NCBI RefSeq assembly: GCF_001422735.1
Contig: NZ_LMLZ01000021.1
Coordinates: 227 to 64,226, forward strand
Length of the DNA: 64,000 bases
DNA from: Acidovorax sp. Leaf78
Lineage (GTDB): Bacteria > Pseudomonadota > Gammaproteobacteria > Burkholderiales > Burkholderiaceae_C
Direction: 5' to 3'
Below the pieces are notes generated by a model. It made no database searches and had not been told where the DNA came from. It was given only the letters and a program-made list of their open reading frames with translations. A program made the translations under genes and the position numbers. This document shows positions 8,430 to 17,480 of this stretch, one piece after another (the first letter of the stretch is position 1; every line of letters begins with the position of its first letter).

Positions 8430-11400
8430 ATGGAACTGCCCAAACTCTCCCCCGGAAAACGCTTCACCCTGCCCCGCCCCGTGGGCAGCGCCGATTCGCT
8501 GCTGCTGGCCCGCCTGGCCGAACGTGACAAGGCCGCAGGGCGCACCACCGCCATCGTCACGGCCGACGCCACCGATGCGCAGCGCCTCATCGAGGAAATG
8601 GCCTTCTTCGCGCCCGGGCTGCGCTGCGCGCTGTTCCCGGACTGGGAGACGCTGCCGTACGACACGTTCTCGCCCCACCAGGATCTGATCAGCGAGCGGC
8701 TGGCCACGCTGTGGCGCATCAGCCAAAAAGACAAGGACACCGGTGCCGACGTGGTGCTGGTGCCGGCCACCACGGCGCTGTACCGGCTGGCGCCGCCGTC
8801 TTTCCTGGCGGGGTACACCTTCCACTTCAAGGTCAAGCAAAAGCTCGACGAGGCCAAGTTCAAGGCCCAGCTCACGCTGGCGGGCTATAGCCATGTGTCG
8901 CAGGTGGTCAGCCCTGGCGAATACGCGGTGCGCGGCGGGCTGATCGACCTGTTCCCCATGGGCTCGCTGGTACCGTACCGGGTGGACCTGTTCGACGACG
9001 AGATCGACAGCATCCGCACCTTCGACCCCGACAGCCAGCGCAGCCTGTACCCCGTGCCCGAGGTGCGCCTGCTGCCCGGCCGCGAGTTCCCCATGGACGA
9101 CGACGCGCGCGCCAAGTTCCGAAGCCGCTGGCGCGAGATGCTGGAGGGCGACCCGACCAAGAGCCGCATCTACAAGGACATGGGCGCGGGCGTGGCCACA
9201 GCTGGCATCGAGTACTACCTGCCGCTGTTCTTCGATGACACAGCCACGGTGTTCGACTACCTCGGTTCAGAAGCCACCGTGGTGCTGCACGGCGACCTGG
9301 AGCCGGCCTTCCAGCGCTTTTGGCAGGACACGAAAGACCGCTTCCGCCTGGTACAGGGCGACCCCGAGCGCCCGGTGCTGCCGCCCGAGGAGCTGTTCCT
9401 CTCGGCCGACCAGTTCTACACGCGCGCCAAGGAGCATGCACAGCTGTCCATCCGCCCCGGCGTGGAGGACATTGCCGAGAACCCGCACTTTCAGAAGCTG
9501 GGCGACCTGTCGGTATTGCGTGGTGCCGAAGACCCGCTGGCCCGCCTGCACGCCCACATCCGCAACACCCAGCACCGCGTGCTGCTGCTGGCCGAAAGCG
9601 CGGGCCGGCGCGAGAGCCTGCTCGACTTTCTGCGCGCGAGCGGGGTGAACCCGCCGGCCTTCGACTCGCTGGCCGAGTTCCAGGGCACGGCCGACGAAAA
9701 GGTGGGCATCGCCACCGCCGGCCTCACGGTGGGCTTCAGTTGGATCGAGGACGGCATCGACTTCGTCACCGAGACCGAGCTCTTCGCCGCCGGCCCCACC
9801 ACGCGCCGGCGCAAGAAGCAGGAGCAGGTGAGCGACGTCGAGGCCTTGATCAAGGACCTGGCCGAGCTGAACGTCGGCGACCCCGTGGTGCACAGCGCGC
9901 ACGGCATCGGCCGCTACCGCGGCCTCGTCAACATGGACGTGGGCAACAAGAACCCCGACGGCACGCCCGCCATGCAGGAGTTCCTGCACCTCGAATACGC
10001 CGACAAGGCCGTGCTCTACGTGCCCGTGAGCCAGCTGCAGCTGATCAGCCGCTACACCGGCGTGAGTGCCGACGAAGCGCCGCTGCACAAGCTCGGTAGC
10101 GGCCAGTGGGAAAAGGCCAAGCGCAAGGCCGCCGAGCAGGTGCGCGACAGCGCGGCCGAGCTGCTCAACATCTATGCCCGCCGCGCGGCGCGCGAAGGCC
10201 ACGCCTTCCGCTACAGCCCGCAGGACTACGAGACTTTTGCCAACGACTTCGGCTTCGAAGAAACCGCCGACCAGAACGCCGCCATCCACGCGGTGATCCA
10301 GGACATGATCAGCCCCCGCCCCATGGACCGCCTGGTCTGCGGCGACGTGGGCTTCGGCAAGACCGAGGTGGCCCTGCGCGCGGCCTTTGTGGCCGTCACC
10401 GGCGGCAAGCAGGTGGCCTTTCTGGCGCCCACCACGCTGCTGGCCGAGCAGCACTACCAGACGCTGGTGGACCGCTTCAGCAAGTGGCCGGTGAAGGTGG
10501 CCGAGGTGTCGCGCTTTCGTTCGGGCAAGGAGATCACCGCCGCCATCAAGGGCATCGGCGACGGCACGGTGGACATCGTGGTCGGCACGCACAAGCTGCT
10601 GTCTGAGTCCACTAAGTTCCACAACCTGGGCCTCTTGATCATCGACGAGGAGCACCGCTTCGGCGTGCGCCACAAGGAGCAGATGAAGGCCCTGCGCGCC
10701 GAGGTGGATGTGCTGACGCTGACGGCCACGCCCATCCCGCGCACGCTGGGCATGGCGCTCGAAGGCCTGCGCGACCTGTCGGTCATCGCCACCGCGCCGC
10801 AGCGGCGCCTGGCGATCAAGACCTTCGTGCGCAACGAGGGCACGGGTGTGATCCGCGAGGCGGTGCTGCGCGAATTGAAGCGGGGCGGGCAGGTGTACTT
10901 CCTGCACAACGAGGTGGAGACCATCGAGAACCGCCGCCAGAAGCTCGAAGAGATACTGCCCGAGGCCCGTATCGCCGTGGCCCATGGCCAGATGCCCGAG
11001 CGCGAACTGGAGCGCGTGATGCGCGACTTCGTGGCCCAGCGCTACAACATCCTGCTGTGCTCGACCATCATCGAGACCGGCATCGACGTGCCCACGGCCA
11101 ACACCATCATCATGAGCCGCGCCGACAAGTTCGGCCTGGCGCAGCTGCACCAGCTGCGGGGCCGCGTGGGCCGCAGCCACCACCAAGCGTACGCCTACCT
11201 CATGGTGCCCGACACCGAGGGCCTGACCAAGCACGCCGCGCAGCGCCTGGACGCCATCCAGCAGATGGAGGAGCTGGGCAGCGGCTTCTACCTGGCCATG
11301 CACGACCTGGAGATCCGCGGCGCCGGCGAGGTGCTGGGCGAGAACCAGAGCGGCAACATGCTGGAAGTAGGCTTCCAGCTGTACAACGAGATGCTCAACG

Positions 11401-11909
11401 AAGCCGTCAAGGCGCTCAAGGCCGGCAAGGAGCCGGACCTGCTCTCGCCCCTGTCGGTCACCACCGACATCAACCTGCACGCCCCCGCCCTGCTGCCCGA
11501 CGACTACTGCGGCGACGTGCACCTGCGCCTGTCGTTCTACAAGAAGCTGGCCACCGCCAAGACGCCCGACCAGATCGACAGCCTGCTCGAAGAGATCGTG
11601 GACCGCTTCGGCAAACTGCCGCCGCAGGCCCAGACCCTCATCGACGTGCACCGCCTGCGCGTGCTGAGCCAGCCCTACGGCGTGGTGAAGGTCGATGCCG
11701 CCCCGGGCGTGATCAACATCACCTTCAAACCCCAGCCGCCCATCGACCCGATGCGCATCATCGAGCTGATCCAGAAGAACAAGCACATCAAGCTGGCGGG
11801 CAACGAGAAGCTGCGCATCGAGCGTGAGTTGAAGGACCCGAAGGACCGCGCGCAGATGGTGCGGGATATCTTGCGCTCGCTGGGGCAGCCGGTGGCGGCA
11901 CCGGTTTGA
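8430..11909 (+). CDS. mfd: Transcription-repair coupling factor
   Basis: The protein is 1159 residues from the ATG at 8430, close to the E. coli Mfd length; an in-frame start at 8355 would add an unlikely tail. Order of domains: UvrB-like N-terminal module, RNA polymerase interaction domain (about 480-560; GDPVVHSAHGIGRYRGLVNM), then a RecG-like translocase with Walker A GDVGFGKTE (about 637), DEEH box (about 738) and the TATPIPRTL motif, and a TRCF C-terminal domain. Mfd removes RNA polymerase stalled at DNA lesions and recruits UvrA. It is divergent from ispD. No clear Shine-Dalgarno is visible. Confidence 0.98.
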   Translation: MELPKLSPGKRFTLPRPVGSADSLLLARLAERDKAAGRTTAIVTADATDAQRLIEEMAFFAPGLRCALFPDWETLPYDTFSPHQDLISERLATLWRISQKDKDTGADVVLVPATTALYRLAPPSFLAGYTFHFKVKQKLDEAKFKAQLTLAGYSHVSQVVSPGEYAVRGGLIDLFPMGSLVPYRVDLFDDEIDSIRTFDPDSQRSLYPVPEVRLLPGREFPMDDDARAKFRSRWREMLEGDPTKSRIYKDMGAGVATAGIEYYLPLFFDDTATVFDYLGSEATVVLHGDLEPAFQRFWQDTKDRFRLVQGDPERPVLPPEELFLSADQFYTRAKEHAQLSIRPGVEDIAENPHFQKLGDLSVLRGAEDPLARLHAHIRNTQHRVLLLAESAGRRESLLDFLRASGVNPPAFDSLAEFQGTADEKVGIATAGLTVGFSWIEDGIDFVTETELFAAGPTTRRRKKQEQVSDVEALIKDLAELNVGDPVVHSAHGIGRYRGLVNMDVGNKNPDGTPAMQEFLHLEYADKAVLYVPVSQLQLISRYTGVSADEAPLHKLGSGQWEKAKRKAAEQVRDSAAELLNIYARRAAREGHAFRYSPQDYETFANDFGFEETADQNAAIHAVIQDMISPRPMDRLVCGDVGFGKTEVALRAAFVAVTGGKQVAFLAPTTLLAEQHYQTLVDRFSKWPVKVAEVSRFRSGKEITAAIKGIGDGTVDIVVGTHKLLSESTKFHNLGLLIIDEEHRFGVRHKEQMKALRAEVDVLTLTATPIPRTLGMALEGLRDLSVIATAPQRRLAIKTFVRNEGTGVIREAVLRELKRGGQVYFLHNEVETIENRRQKLEEILPEARIAVAHGQMPERELERVMRDFVAQRYNILLCSTIIETGIDVPTANTIIMSRADKFGLAQLHQLRGRVGRSHHQAYAYLMVPDTEGLTKHAAQRLDAIQQMEELGSGFYLAMHDLEIRGAGEVLGENQSGNMLEVGFQLYNEMLNEAVKALKAGKEPDLLSPLSVTTDINLHAPALLPDDYCGDVHLRLSFYKKLATAKTPDQIDSLLEEIVDRFGKLPPQAQTLIDVHRLRVLSQPYGVVKVDAAPGVINITFKPQPPIDPMRIIELIQKNKHIKLAGNEKLRIERELKDPKDRAQMVRDILRSLGQPVAAPV

Positions 11910-11951
11910 CGGGTTGCAGGCTCCCAAAGCTCAGCGGGCAGTGGTGAATCC

Positions 11952-12656
11952 ATGTTGACCGACACCCCGCGCAGGGCGTGGTCCGCCGCGTGGGCGCTGC
12001 TGCTCGCGCTGTGGGTGATCGCAGCCTGGAGTGCGCAGAGCGGGTTCTCGTCCAGCGGCCCGATGAACATGCATTGGTCGCCCGGGTTTTTGGTGGTCAT
12101 CAGCATCCCGGTCAGCGTGCTGGCCCCCTGGGCTGCCTTCAAGCTCGGAGCCCGCTTGCATCGGGCGGCCGCATCGATGGTGGTGGTGATCACCGGCTGG
12201 TGGCAGTTCTGGCTGCCCGCCACGATGAGGGACGTCGGCTATTCACTCCGCTATGAGATCCCCGACCCTTACATCTGGCCAGGCCAGCCAGGCTCTGCCG
12301 CGCTGGCTTTGAGCGTGGCGCTGTGGCTTTTTGCTCCACTGGCGCAGTGGACCGGGCGGCGGTCTTTGGTGAGCGGCGCGGTGGGTGCGGCGTGCACCGC
12401 CGCGGCAGTGCTGGCACTGGACGGGTCGGATTGGAGTTACGTGCCATGGCCGGCAGCTCTGGGCGGCTTCGTGGGCATCATCGTGGTGGTTGCGGCACGG
12501 CATCGCGTATTACCTGCACACCCGATGCTCCGGTGGCTGAGCCTGTGGTGTACCGGAATGCTGGGGCTGATCGTATTCTGGTTTGTCACCGAGGCTGCGG
12601 CGGGGTGGGTCCCGCATTCAGTGAATGGGTGGTTTACAAGATGGCTGTACTCCTGA
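11952..12656 (+). CDS. Hypothetical multi-pass membrane protein
   Basis: I do not recognise a family. The 234-residue protein has about seven hydrophobic stretches (for example ALLLALWVIAAW near residue 20, FLVVISIPVSVLAPW near 50, and a tryptophan-rich segment around 85), consistent with an inner-membrane protein. Codon use looks like its neighbours. It begins 42 bp after mfd on the same strand and could be read through from it. No catalytic motif is visible. Confidence 0.65.
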   Translation: MLTDTPRRAWSAAWALLLALWVIAAWSAQSGFSSSGPMNMHWSPGFLVVISIPVSVLAPWAAFKLGARLHRAAASMVVVITGWWQFWLPATMRDVGYSLRYEIPDPYIWPGQPGSAALALSVALWLFAPLAQWTGRRSLVSGAVGAACTAAAVLALDGSDWSYVPWPAALGGFVGIIVVVAARHRVLPAHPMLRWLSLWCTGMLGLIVFWFVTEAAAGWVPHSVNGWFTRWLYS

Positions 12657-12764
12657 GACGAGGCCCGGTCTCTGCAGCAGTGCTCCGGTCAACCACGCCC
12701 TGTGGGTGCCCTTGGGCAGATATCGACCCAAAAAGGCCGCCACCGCTGATCCCACATCATATTA

Positions 12765-12785
12765 TTGCTACCAATAACATAGCAA
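12765..12785. promoter_or_regulatory. Small dyad upstream of a Bug gene
   Basis: TTGCTA and TAGCAA flank a 9-base centre in an A/T-rich patch about 160 bp upstream of the Bug gene at 12943. The rest of 12657-12942 shows nothing further. A weak operator candidate. Confidence 0.25.
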
Positions 12786-12942
12786 CACACCGTCAACAGG
12801 CGGGGCTGCCCCGTGGGCCCTTGCCGGACCATCGGCGTGTGGTGCAGGAATTGCTAACCCCCAGGAACGCGCGGCGCGGCCGCATTGCAGCAGCGCCACC
12901 GCCGGTGGCCGCTGGCTTGTTCCACCCCTTGGGAGTTGTTCC

Positions 12943-13923
12943 ATGAATTCTTGGCGTCTGGTTTCTACCCTTACCTCCACAGTACTGGCGCTGTGCAGCG
13001 CAACCGCCGCATTCGCACAGGCGCCCTACCCCGACCGCCCCGTCAAAGTCATCGTGGCCCTGCCCGCGGGCGGCAGCGCCGACATGATCGCGCGCGTGGT
13101 CACGCAGAAGATGGCGGCCGAGCTGGGCCAGCCATTCGTGGTGGACAACAAGGCCGGGGCATCCGGCCAGATCGGCACGCCGCTGGTCTCGCGCGCCGCG
13201 CCCGACGGCTACACGCTGATGGTCTCGCCCGCGTCCTTCCTCACCACCAACAAAAGCATCTTCAAGACCCTGCCCTACGACCCTGAGGCGGACTTCGTGC
13301 CCATCACCAAGTTCGTCAACCAGCCCATGGTGCTGGTGGTCAAGGACAAGCAGAAATTCCCCACCGTGGCCGCGGTGATCGCAGCCGCCAAAGCGGCGCC
13401 CGGCAAGCTCACCTACGCCTCGTCCGGCGACGGCAGCCCGCAGCACCTGGCAGGGCTGATGTTCACCACCCGCACCGGCACCGACCTGCTGCACGTGCCC
13501 TACAAGGGCGGCGCCCCGGCCATCAACGACGCCCTGGCGGGCACGGTGGACATGCTGTTTGCGGTGCTGCCCGAAGCGCTGCCGCACATCCAGTCCGGCA
13601 AGCTGCATGCCCTGGGCCTGATGGCCGCGCAGCGCACCGGCACGCTGCCGCAGACCCCGACCATGGCCGAGGCAGGCGCGCCCGAGATGAACCTGTCGGC
13701 CTGGGTCGGCCTGCTGGCCCCGGCCAAAACGCCCCAGGCCGTCATTGACCGGCTGCAGCGCGCCGCGCATGCGGCCCTGGCCGACCCCGACACCCGCGCC
13801 AAGCTGGCCTCCAGCGGCATGGAGGTGGCGCCGGGCAGCAGCCAGCAGCTCAAGGACTCGATCTCGCAAGAGATCAAGGTCCATGCAGAGCTGGTGAAGG
13901 CGGCAGGGCTGGTGCCGCAGTGA
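12943..13923 (+). CDS. TctC/Bug-family substrate-binding protein
   Basis: The 326-residue periplasmic protein has a signal peptide ending near AAFAQ. Bug signature blocks are YPDRPVKVIVALPAGGSADM, VDNKAGASGQIGTPLVS, and LHVPYKGGAPAINDALAGTVD. GGGAG lies about 7 bp before the ATG. It stands alone, with no TctA/TctB partners in the window, as is typical of the many orphan Bug genes in Comamonadaceae and Bordetella. The ligand cannot be read from sequence. Confidence 0.9.
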   Translation: MNSWRLVSTLTSTVLALCSATAAFAQAPYPDRPVKVIVALPAGGSADMIARVVTQKMAAELGQPFVVDNKAGASGQIGTPLVSRAAPDGYTLMVSPASFLTTNKSIFKTLPYDPEADFVPITKFVNQPMVLVVKDKQKFPTVAAVIAAAKAAPGKLTYASSGDGSPQHLAGLMFTTRTGTDLLHVPYKGGAPAINDALAGTVDMLFAVLPEALPHIQSGKLHALGLMAAQRTGTLPQTPTMAEAGAPEMNLSAWVGLLAPAKTPQAVIDRLQRAAHAALADPDTRAKLASSGMEVAPGSSQQLKDSISQEIKVHAELVKAAGLVPQ

Positions 13924-14057
13924 GCAATCTCGGTGGCTGTGCAATTCGCCACATGACCGAACGCACCGCTGCACGCCACGCACCCATAGACTGCCCCGTT
14001 CAGTGCAAGCGTACCGGCCTCTGACGCGGACCACTCAGCAGCCTTCAGCCCACCATT

Positions 14058-14927
14058 TCAACTGCCACCGAAGGCCTCCGACAAAAACTCTGCAGTCGCC
14101 CGCACCCGGGCCGTGCGTTGCAGGTCGGGGTGCATGACCTGCCAGACCTCGTGGTCGCTGGCGCGGCGGCGCTGCGGCCACACTCGCACCAGGCCTTCAC
14201 GTTCGCCCAGGTGCACCGGCATCTCGCCCAGGCCGATGCCCGCTGCCACCGCCTTGCGCAGCAGCAGGCTGGAGTTGACGGCCATGGCGATCCGGGCATG
14301 GCGGGCCGGCACCTCGACCACTGTGGGAAACGGGCTGTGGTCCAGGTACGGGCGGTAGGCCACCAGCTGGTGGCCGCGCAGTTCGTCATCGGGCACCGGC
14401 TCGCCGAATCGCGTCAGATAGGTGGCGCTGGCAAACAGGCCCACCGGCCAGGCGGCCACGCGGCACACTACCAAGTCCGGTGACTCGGGACGGACGTTGC
14501 GAAACGCGATGTCGGCCTGCCGCCGCGTCAGGCTGAGCACCTGGGTCGAAATCTCCAGGTCCACGCGGATGGTGGGCCAGCGCTGCTGCAGCCGCTCCAC
14601 CGCCGGCAGCAGGAATTCGATGGCGATTGAATCGGAGCTGGTGACCCGCACCAGCCCGCCGGGGTTGTCGTCCTGGCCTTCGATCTTGGCGCGCAGGTCC
14701 AGCGCCGCGCTTTCCATGCGCCGCGCTGCAGCCAAAGCGGTCTCGCCCGCGGCCGTCAGCAGGTAGCCGTCTTTGGCACGCAAGAACAGCTTGGCGCCCA
14801 GCTCGGCCTCCAGCGCGTTCAGTCGCCGCCCCACAGTGGCCTGGTCGATGCCCAGGCTGCGGGCCGCGGCGCGCAACGAGGGCGTGCGGGTCAGCGCCAG
14901 AAAGATGCGGGTGTCGTCCCAGTTCAT
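14058..14927 (-). CDS. LysR-family transcriptional regulator
   Basis: From the preferred ATG at 14927 (MNWDDTRIFLAL) the protein is 289 residues, a normal LysR length; an upstream in-frame start at 14978 would translate through a perfect operator palindrome and is unlikely. The winged helix covers residues 1-60 (LRAAARSLGIDQATVGRRLNALEAELGAKLF), followed by a LysR substrate domain. It is divergent from the quinone oxidoreductase gene at 15045, its probable target. Confidence 0.9.
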   Translation of the reverse strand: MNWDDTRIFLALTRTPSLRAAARSLGIDQATVGRRLNALEAELGAKLFLRAKDGYLLTAAGETALAAARRMESAALDLRAKIEGQDDNPGGLVRVTSSDSIAIEFLLPAVERLQQRWPTIRVDLEISTQVLSLTRRQADIAFRNVRPESPDLVVCRVAAWPVGLFASATYLTRFGEPVPDDELRGHQLVAYRPYLDHSPFPTVVEVPARHARIAMAVNSSLLLRKAVAAGIGLGEMPVHLGEREGLVRVWPQRRRASDHEVWQVMHPDLQRTARVRATAEFLSEAFGGS

Positions 14928-14937
14928 GGTGGTGTTG

Positions 14938-14957
14938 GTGATGCAAATTTGCATCAC
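14938..14957. promoter_or_regulatory. Perfect 20-bp palindrome between LysR and oxidoreductase
   Basis: GTGATGCAAATTTGCATCAC reads identically on both strands. It lies 10 bp upstream of the LysR start and about 88 bp upstream of the divergent oxidoreductase start. Position and symmetry fit a LysR recognition site that represses its own gene and activates the neighbour. Confidence 0.7.
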
Positions 14958-15044
14958 TGTAGAGCGAAACTGCTGCATTTCAAAGGCACCGTGGCGGCTT
15001 AACCTTGGGGCATTGACATCGATTCAACCCAAGGAACCCTGCCC

Positions 15045-16082
15045 ATGTCCGCCCTCATCCAGCATTCGCCTGCAAGCCAGCCCACCATGCAGGCCATCGT
15101 GTTCGACGACTTCGGCGGGCCCGAAGTGCTGGTGGCCCGCCAGATCACAGCCCCCGAGGTGCGCCCCCACGACCTGCTGGTGCGCAACGCCGCCATCGGC
15201 GTCAACCGCGCCGACCTGTCGCACCGCAAGGGCGCCTATGGCCGCGCCTACTTCGGCGATGCGGACACCATGGGCCTGGAGGTCGCCGGCACGGTGGTCG
15301 AGGTCGGGCCGCAAGTGCGCGGCTTCAGCGTGGGCGACCGGGTGATGGGCATCGTGGGCGGCGGCGCCTACGCCGAGCTCTCGCGCATCGACCACCGCAT
15401 GGCGATGCACGTGCCCGCGGGCCTAGATCTGATCGCTGCGGGCGCGGTGGCCGAGGTCTTTGTGACCGCGCACGAAGCACTGTTCCACCTGGCCCGCCTG
15501 CAGCCCGGCGAGTCGGTGCTGATCCACGCCGCTGGCGGTGGGGTGGGGTCGGCCGCGGTGCAACTGGCCCATGCAGCGGGTGCACAGGTGTTCGCGACGG
15601 CGGGCGGCGACAAGCACGACGCGGTGCGGGGCTTCGGGGCCGATGTGGTCGTCGACCACCGCAGCGAGGACTTCGCGGCCGTGGTTGCCGAGAAAACGGG
15701 CGGCCAAGGTGTCGATGTGGTGATCGACTTCATCGGCGCGCCCTACCTGGAACGCAACGTGCGCTCTCTGGCGGTGGGAGGGCGCATGGTGGCCGTGGGC
15801 CTGCTGGGCGGTGCACAGGGCGCCACGCTGCCGATGGACGCGGTGCTGTACCGCCACCTGCAGATCTTTGGCACCGTGATGAAGTCGCGCCCGCCCGAGG
15901 TCAAGCAGGCCATGGTGCAGCGCTTTGCCCAGCGGTGGCTGCCCGCTCTGGCGGACGGCACGATCCGGCCCGTGATCGACAGGACCTACCCGCTGGCCGA
16001 GGCTGCGAAGGCACACCAGCGCATGGAATCCGGGGCCAGCATTGGCAAGATCTTGCTGCTGCCCGGCCAAGCCGACCGCTGA
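15045..16082 (+). CDS. NAD(P)H quinone oxidoreductase, PIG3/zeta-crystallin type
   Basis: The 345-residue protein belongs to the medium-chain dehydrogenase/reductase family. It has the GroES-like N-domain (GVNRADLSHRKGAY, GLEVAGTVVEVG) and a Rossmann domain with the NADP-binding loop IHAAGGGVGSAAVQLA (about residues 165-180). The catalytic zinc ligands of alcohol dehydrogenases are absent, as in quinone reductases. The end GASIGKILL is typical of the PIG3 subgroup. It is likely cytoplasmic and reduces quinones or reactive alkenes. The divergent LysR gene and the intervening palindrome suggest inducible expression. Confidence 0.88.
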   Translation: MSALIQHSPASQPTMQAIVFDDFGGPEVLVARQITAPEVRPHDLLVRNAAIGVNRADLSHRKGAYGRAYFGDADTMGLEVAGTVVEVGPQVRGFSVGDRVMGIVGGGAYAELSRIDHRMAMHVPAGLDLIAAGAVAEVFVTAHEALFHLARLQPGESVLIHAAGGGVGSAAVQLAHAAGAQVFATAGGDKHDAVRGFGADVVVDHRSEDFAAVVAEKTGGQGVDVVIDFIGAPYLERNVRSLAVGGRMVAVGLLGGAQGATLPMDAVLYRHLQIFGTVMKSRPPEVKQAMVQRFAQRWLPALADGTIRPVIDRTYPLAEAAKAHQRMESGASIGKILLLPGQADR

Positions 16083-16120
16083 GGTGGCGCGCCGCGCCCT
16101 GCACGCCCTGCGCTTGCAGT

Positions 16121-16165
16121 GATGCAGCGGACGCTGTGGATGCGGTGGATGCAATGAATGCAGTG
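16121..16165. repeat. Degenerate 9-bp tandem repeat
   Basis: Five successive 9-base units approximate GATGCGGTG (GATGCAGCG, GACGCTGTG, GATGCGGTG, GATGCAATG, AATGCAGTG) between the oxidoreductase and MerR genes. No function is evident. Confidence 0.5.
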
Positions 16166-16217
16166 CAGACGGTTCAGGCTGCAAAAAGGGAGTCGCATTT
16201 TTGCCCGATCTTTTCGC

Positions 16218-16248
16218 TTGACTTAGAGTGCGCTCTAACTTTCAGAAT
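16218..16248 (+). promoter_or_regulatory. MerR-type promoter with 19-bp spacer and dyad
   Basis: A -35 box TTGACT (16218-16223) and a -10-like CAGAAT (16243-16248) are separated by 19 bp, the over-long spacer typical of MerR-activated promoters. The inverted repeat TTAGAG-TGCG-CTCTAA (16223-16238) fills the spacer. The promoter lies just upstream of the MerR gene start at 16256, indicating autoregulation and control of the downstream gene. Confidence 0.8.
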
Positions 16249-16255
16249 CGTTCCC

Positions 16256-16678
16256 ATGGCATCCCTCCTCACCATTGCCGACGTCGCACAGCGCACGGGC
16301 CTGACCGCGCACACGCTGCGCTACTACGAGCGCGCCGGTCTGATCGCGCCCGTGGCGCGTGCACCCGGCGGCCAGCGCCGCTATGCGGCGTCGGACATGG
16401 AATGGATCGGATTCCTGCTGCGCCTGCGCGAGACCCAGATGCCCATCGGGCAGATGCAGGCCTTCGCGCGGCTGCGCAGCGAAGGGAACGCCACCGCCCC
16501 CGAGCGGCGCGAGTTGCTGCAGCAGCACCTGGCCCAGGTGCTCGCCACGATCAACGCCATGCAGCAGGCCGCGCAGGCACTGCAGGCCAAGATCGCGCAC
16601 TACGAGGATCTGGAGGCTTCCCTTTGCCCTACGCCATCACCACCCACCCGCAAACCCCGCAAAGGAAGCACCCCATGA
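16256..16678 (+). CDS. MerR-family transcriptional regulator
   Basis: The protein is 140 residues from the ATG at 16256. The N-terminal MerR winged helix ([26 protein letters not shown], then [21 protein letters not shown]) precedes a dimerisation coiled coil (about 75-120). No cysteine metal-binding motif is present in the C-terminal region, so an aldehyde or electrophile-type (AdhR/NmlR-like) or ligand-less mode is more likely than metal sensing. It overlaps the next gene by ATGA and has a textbook MerR promoter immediately upstream. Confidence 0.9.
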   Translation: MASLLTIADVAQRTGLTAHTLRYYERAGLIAPVARAPGGQRRYAASDMEWIGFLLRLRETQMPIGQMQAFARLRSEGNATAPERRELLQQHLAQVLATINAMQQAAQALQAKIAHYEDLEASLCPTPSPPTRKPRKGSTP

Positions 16679-17079
16679 CCTCAGAAACCAACGCCCGCTA
16701 TCTGCAGGGCCTCGCCAAGCTGCGCGAGATCGACGGCCAGGCCGGTGAGCACGTCGTGGCCAGCCTGGCCGACATCGCACCCGACTTTGCCCGCTACCTG
16801 ATCGAGTTTCCGTTCGGCGACATCTATTCGCGCCCGGGTCTCGACCTGCGCAGCCGCGAGATCGCGGTAGTGGCCGCGCTCACGGCGCTGGGCAACGCGG
16901 CGCCGCAGCTCAAGGTGCACCTGCAGGCCGCGCTGAACGTCGGCGTGACGCGCGAAGAGGTCGTGGAAGTCATCATGCAGATGGCCGTCTACGCGGGCTT
17001 TCCGGCTGCGCTCAATGGCCTGGCGGCTGCGCGTGAAGTGTTTGCAGCAACGAGTGATGCCGAACCGGCGCCGGCCTGA
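16675..17079 (+). CDS. Carboxymuconolactone decarboxylase family protein
   Basis: The 134-residue protein overlaps the MerR stop codon by ATGA, so it is translationally coupled. Family landmarks are [45 protein letters not shown] and [16 protein letters not shown]. The CxxC of AhpD-type peroxidases is missing, so it belongs to the gamma-carboxymuconolactone-decarboxylase-like branch. The absence of protocatechuate genes and the MerR partner suggest a detoxification role rather than aromatic catabolism. Substrate unknown. Confidence 0.88.
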   Translation: MTSETNARYLQGLAKLREIDGQAGEHVVASLADIAPDFARYLIEFPFGDIYSRPGLDLRSREIAVVAALTALGNAAPQLKVHLQAALNVGVTREEVVEVIMQMAVYAGFPAALNGLAAAREVFAATSDAEPAPA

Positions 17080-17124
17080 AGCGCCGGCCCCAGGCCTGGG
17101 CCCGCGCGCCCTCGCAAGAGCCGC

Positions 17125-17343
17125 CTAGCCCAGGGCCAGGCTGTCCGCATCGAAAGACGGGGGCCGCAACAGGTCCTCGTCGATCCCCATCACCTTGCTG
17201 GCGCGTTCCAGCGCCTGCCACAGGGGCGCGGGCATCTGCAGGATTTCTTCGGGAGAGGCAGAGCGCGCAATCCACGCGCTGATTTCTACGTGCTGCTCGG
17301 GGGTGAGCAGGTCCAGGTTCAGCATTTCGTCAATGGTCTTCAT
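17125..17343 (-). CDS. Small hypothetical protein
   Basis: A 72-residue acidic protein (MKTIDEMLNLDLLTPEQHVE, ending SFDADSLALG) that I do not recognise. Composition and codon use look like a real gene, and it fits neatly between flanking genes without overlap. It has no signal peptide or membrane segment. It is convergent with the CMD gene. Confidence 0.6.
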   Translation of the reverse strand: MKTIDEMLNLDLLTPEQHVEISAWIARSASPEEILQMPAPLWQALERASKVMGIDEDLLRPPSFDADSLALG

Positions 17344-17480
17344 CTTGGGTCGATCGTGGATCGCCTGCGGGCGAAAGTCTGGCTGGCGCGTGTGGGCGGG
17401 TACCCAAGGCTACATGACAAACACGCACATGCTGCCGAAGCCGCGAATATCAACCGGGACCGCCGCGCCCGCCGCGGCAT

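Noticed and set aside
9267..11927. Very long open frame antisense to mfd (886 codons), and similar long antisense frames such as 771-2726
   Set aside because: High-GC coding DNA leaves long stop-free antisense frames. The translations are His/Gly/Gln-rich without domains, while the plus-strand genes are well conserved families.
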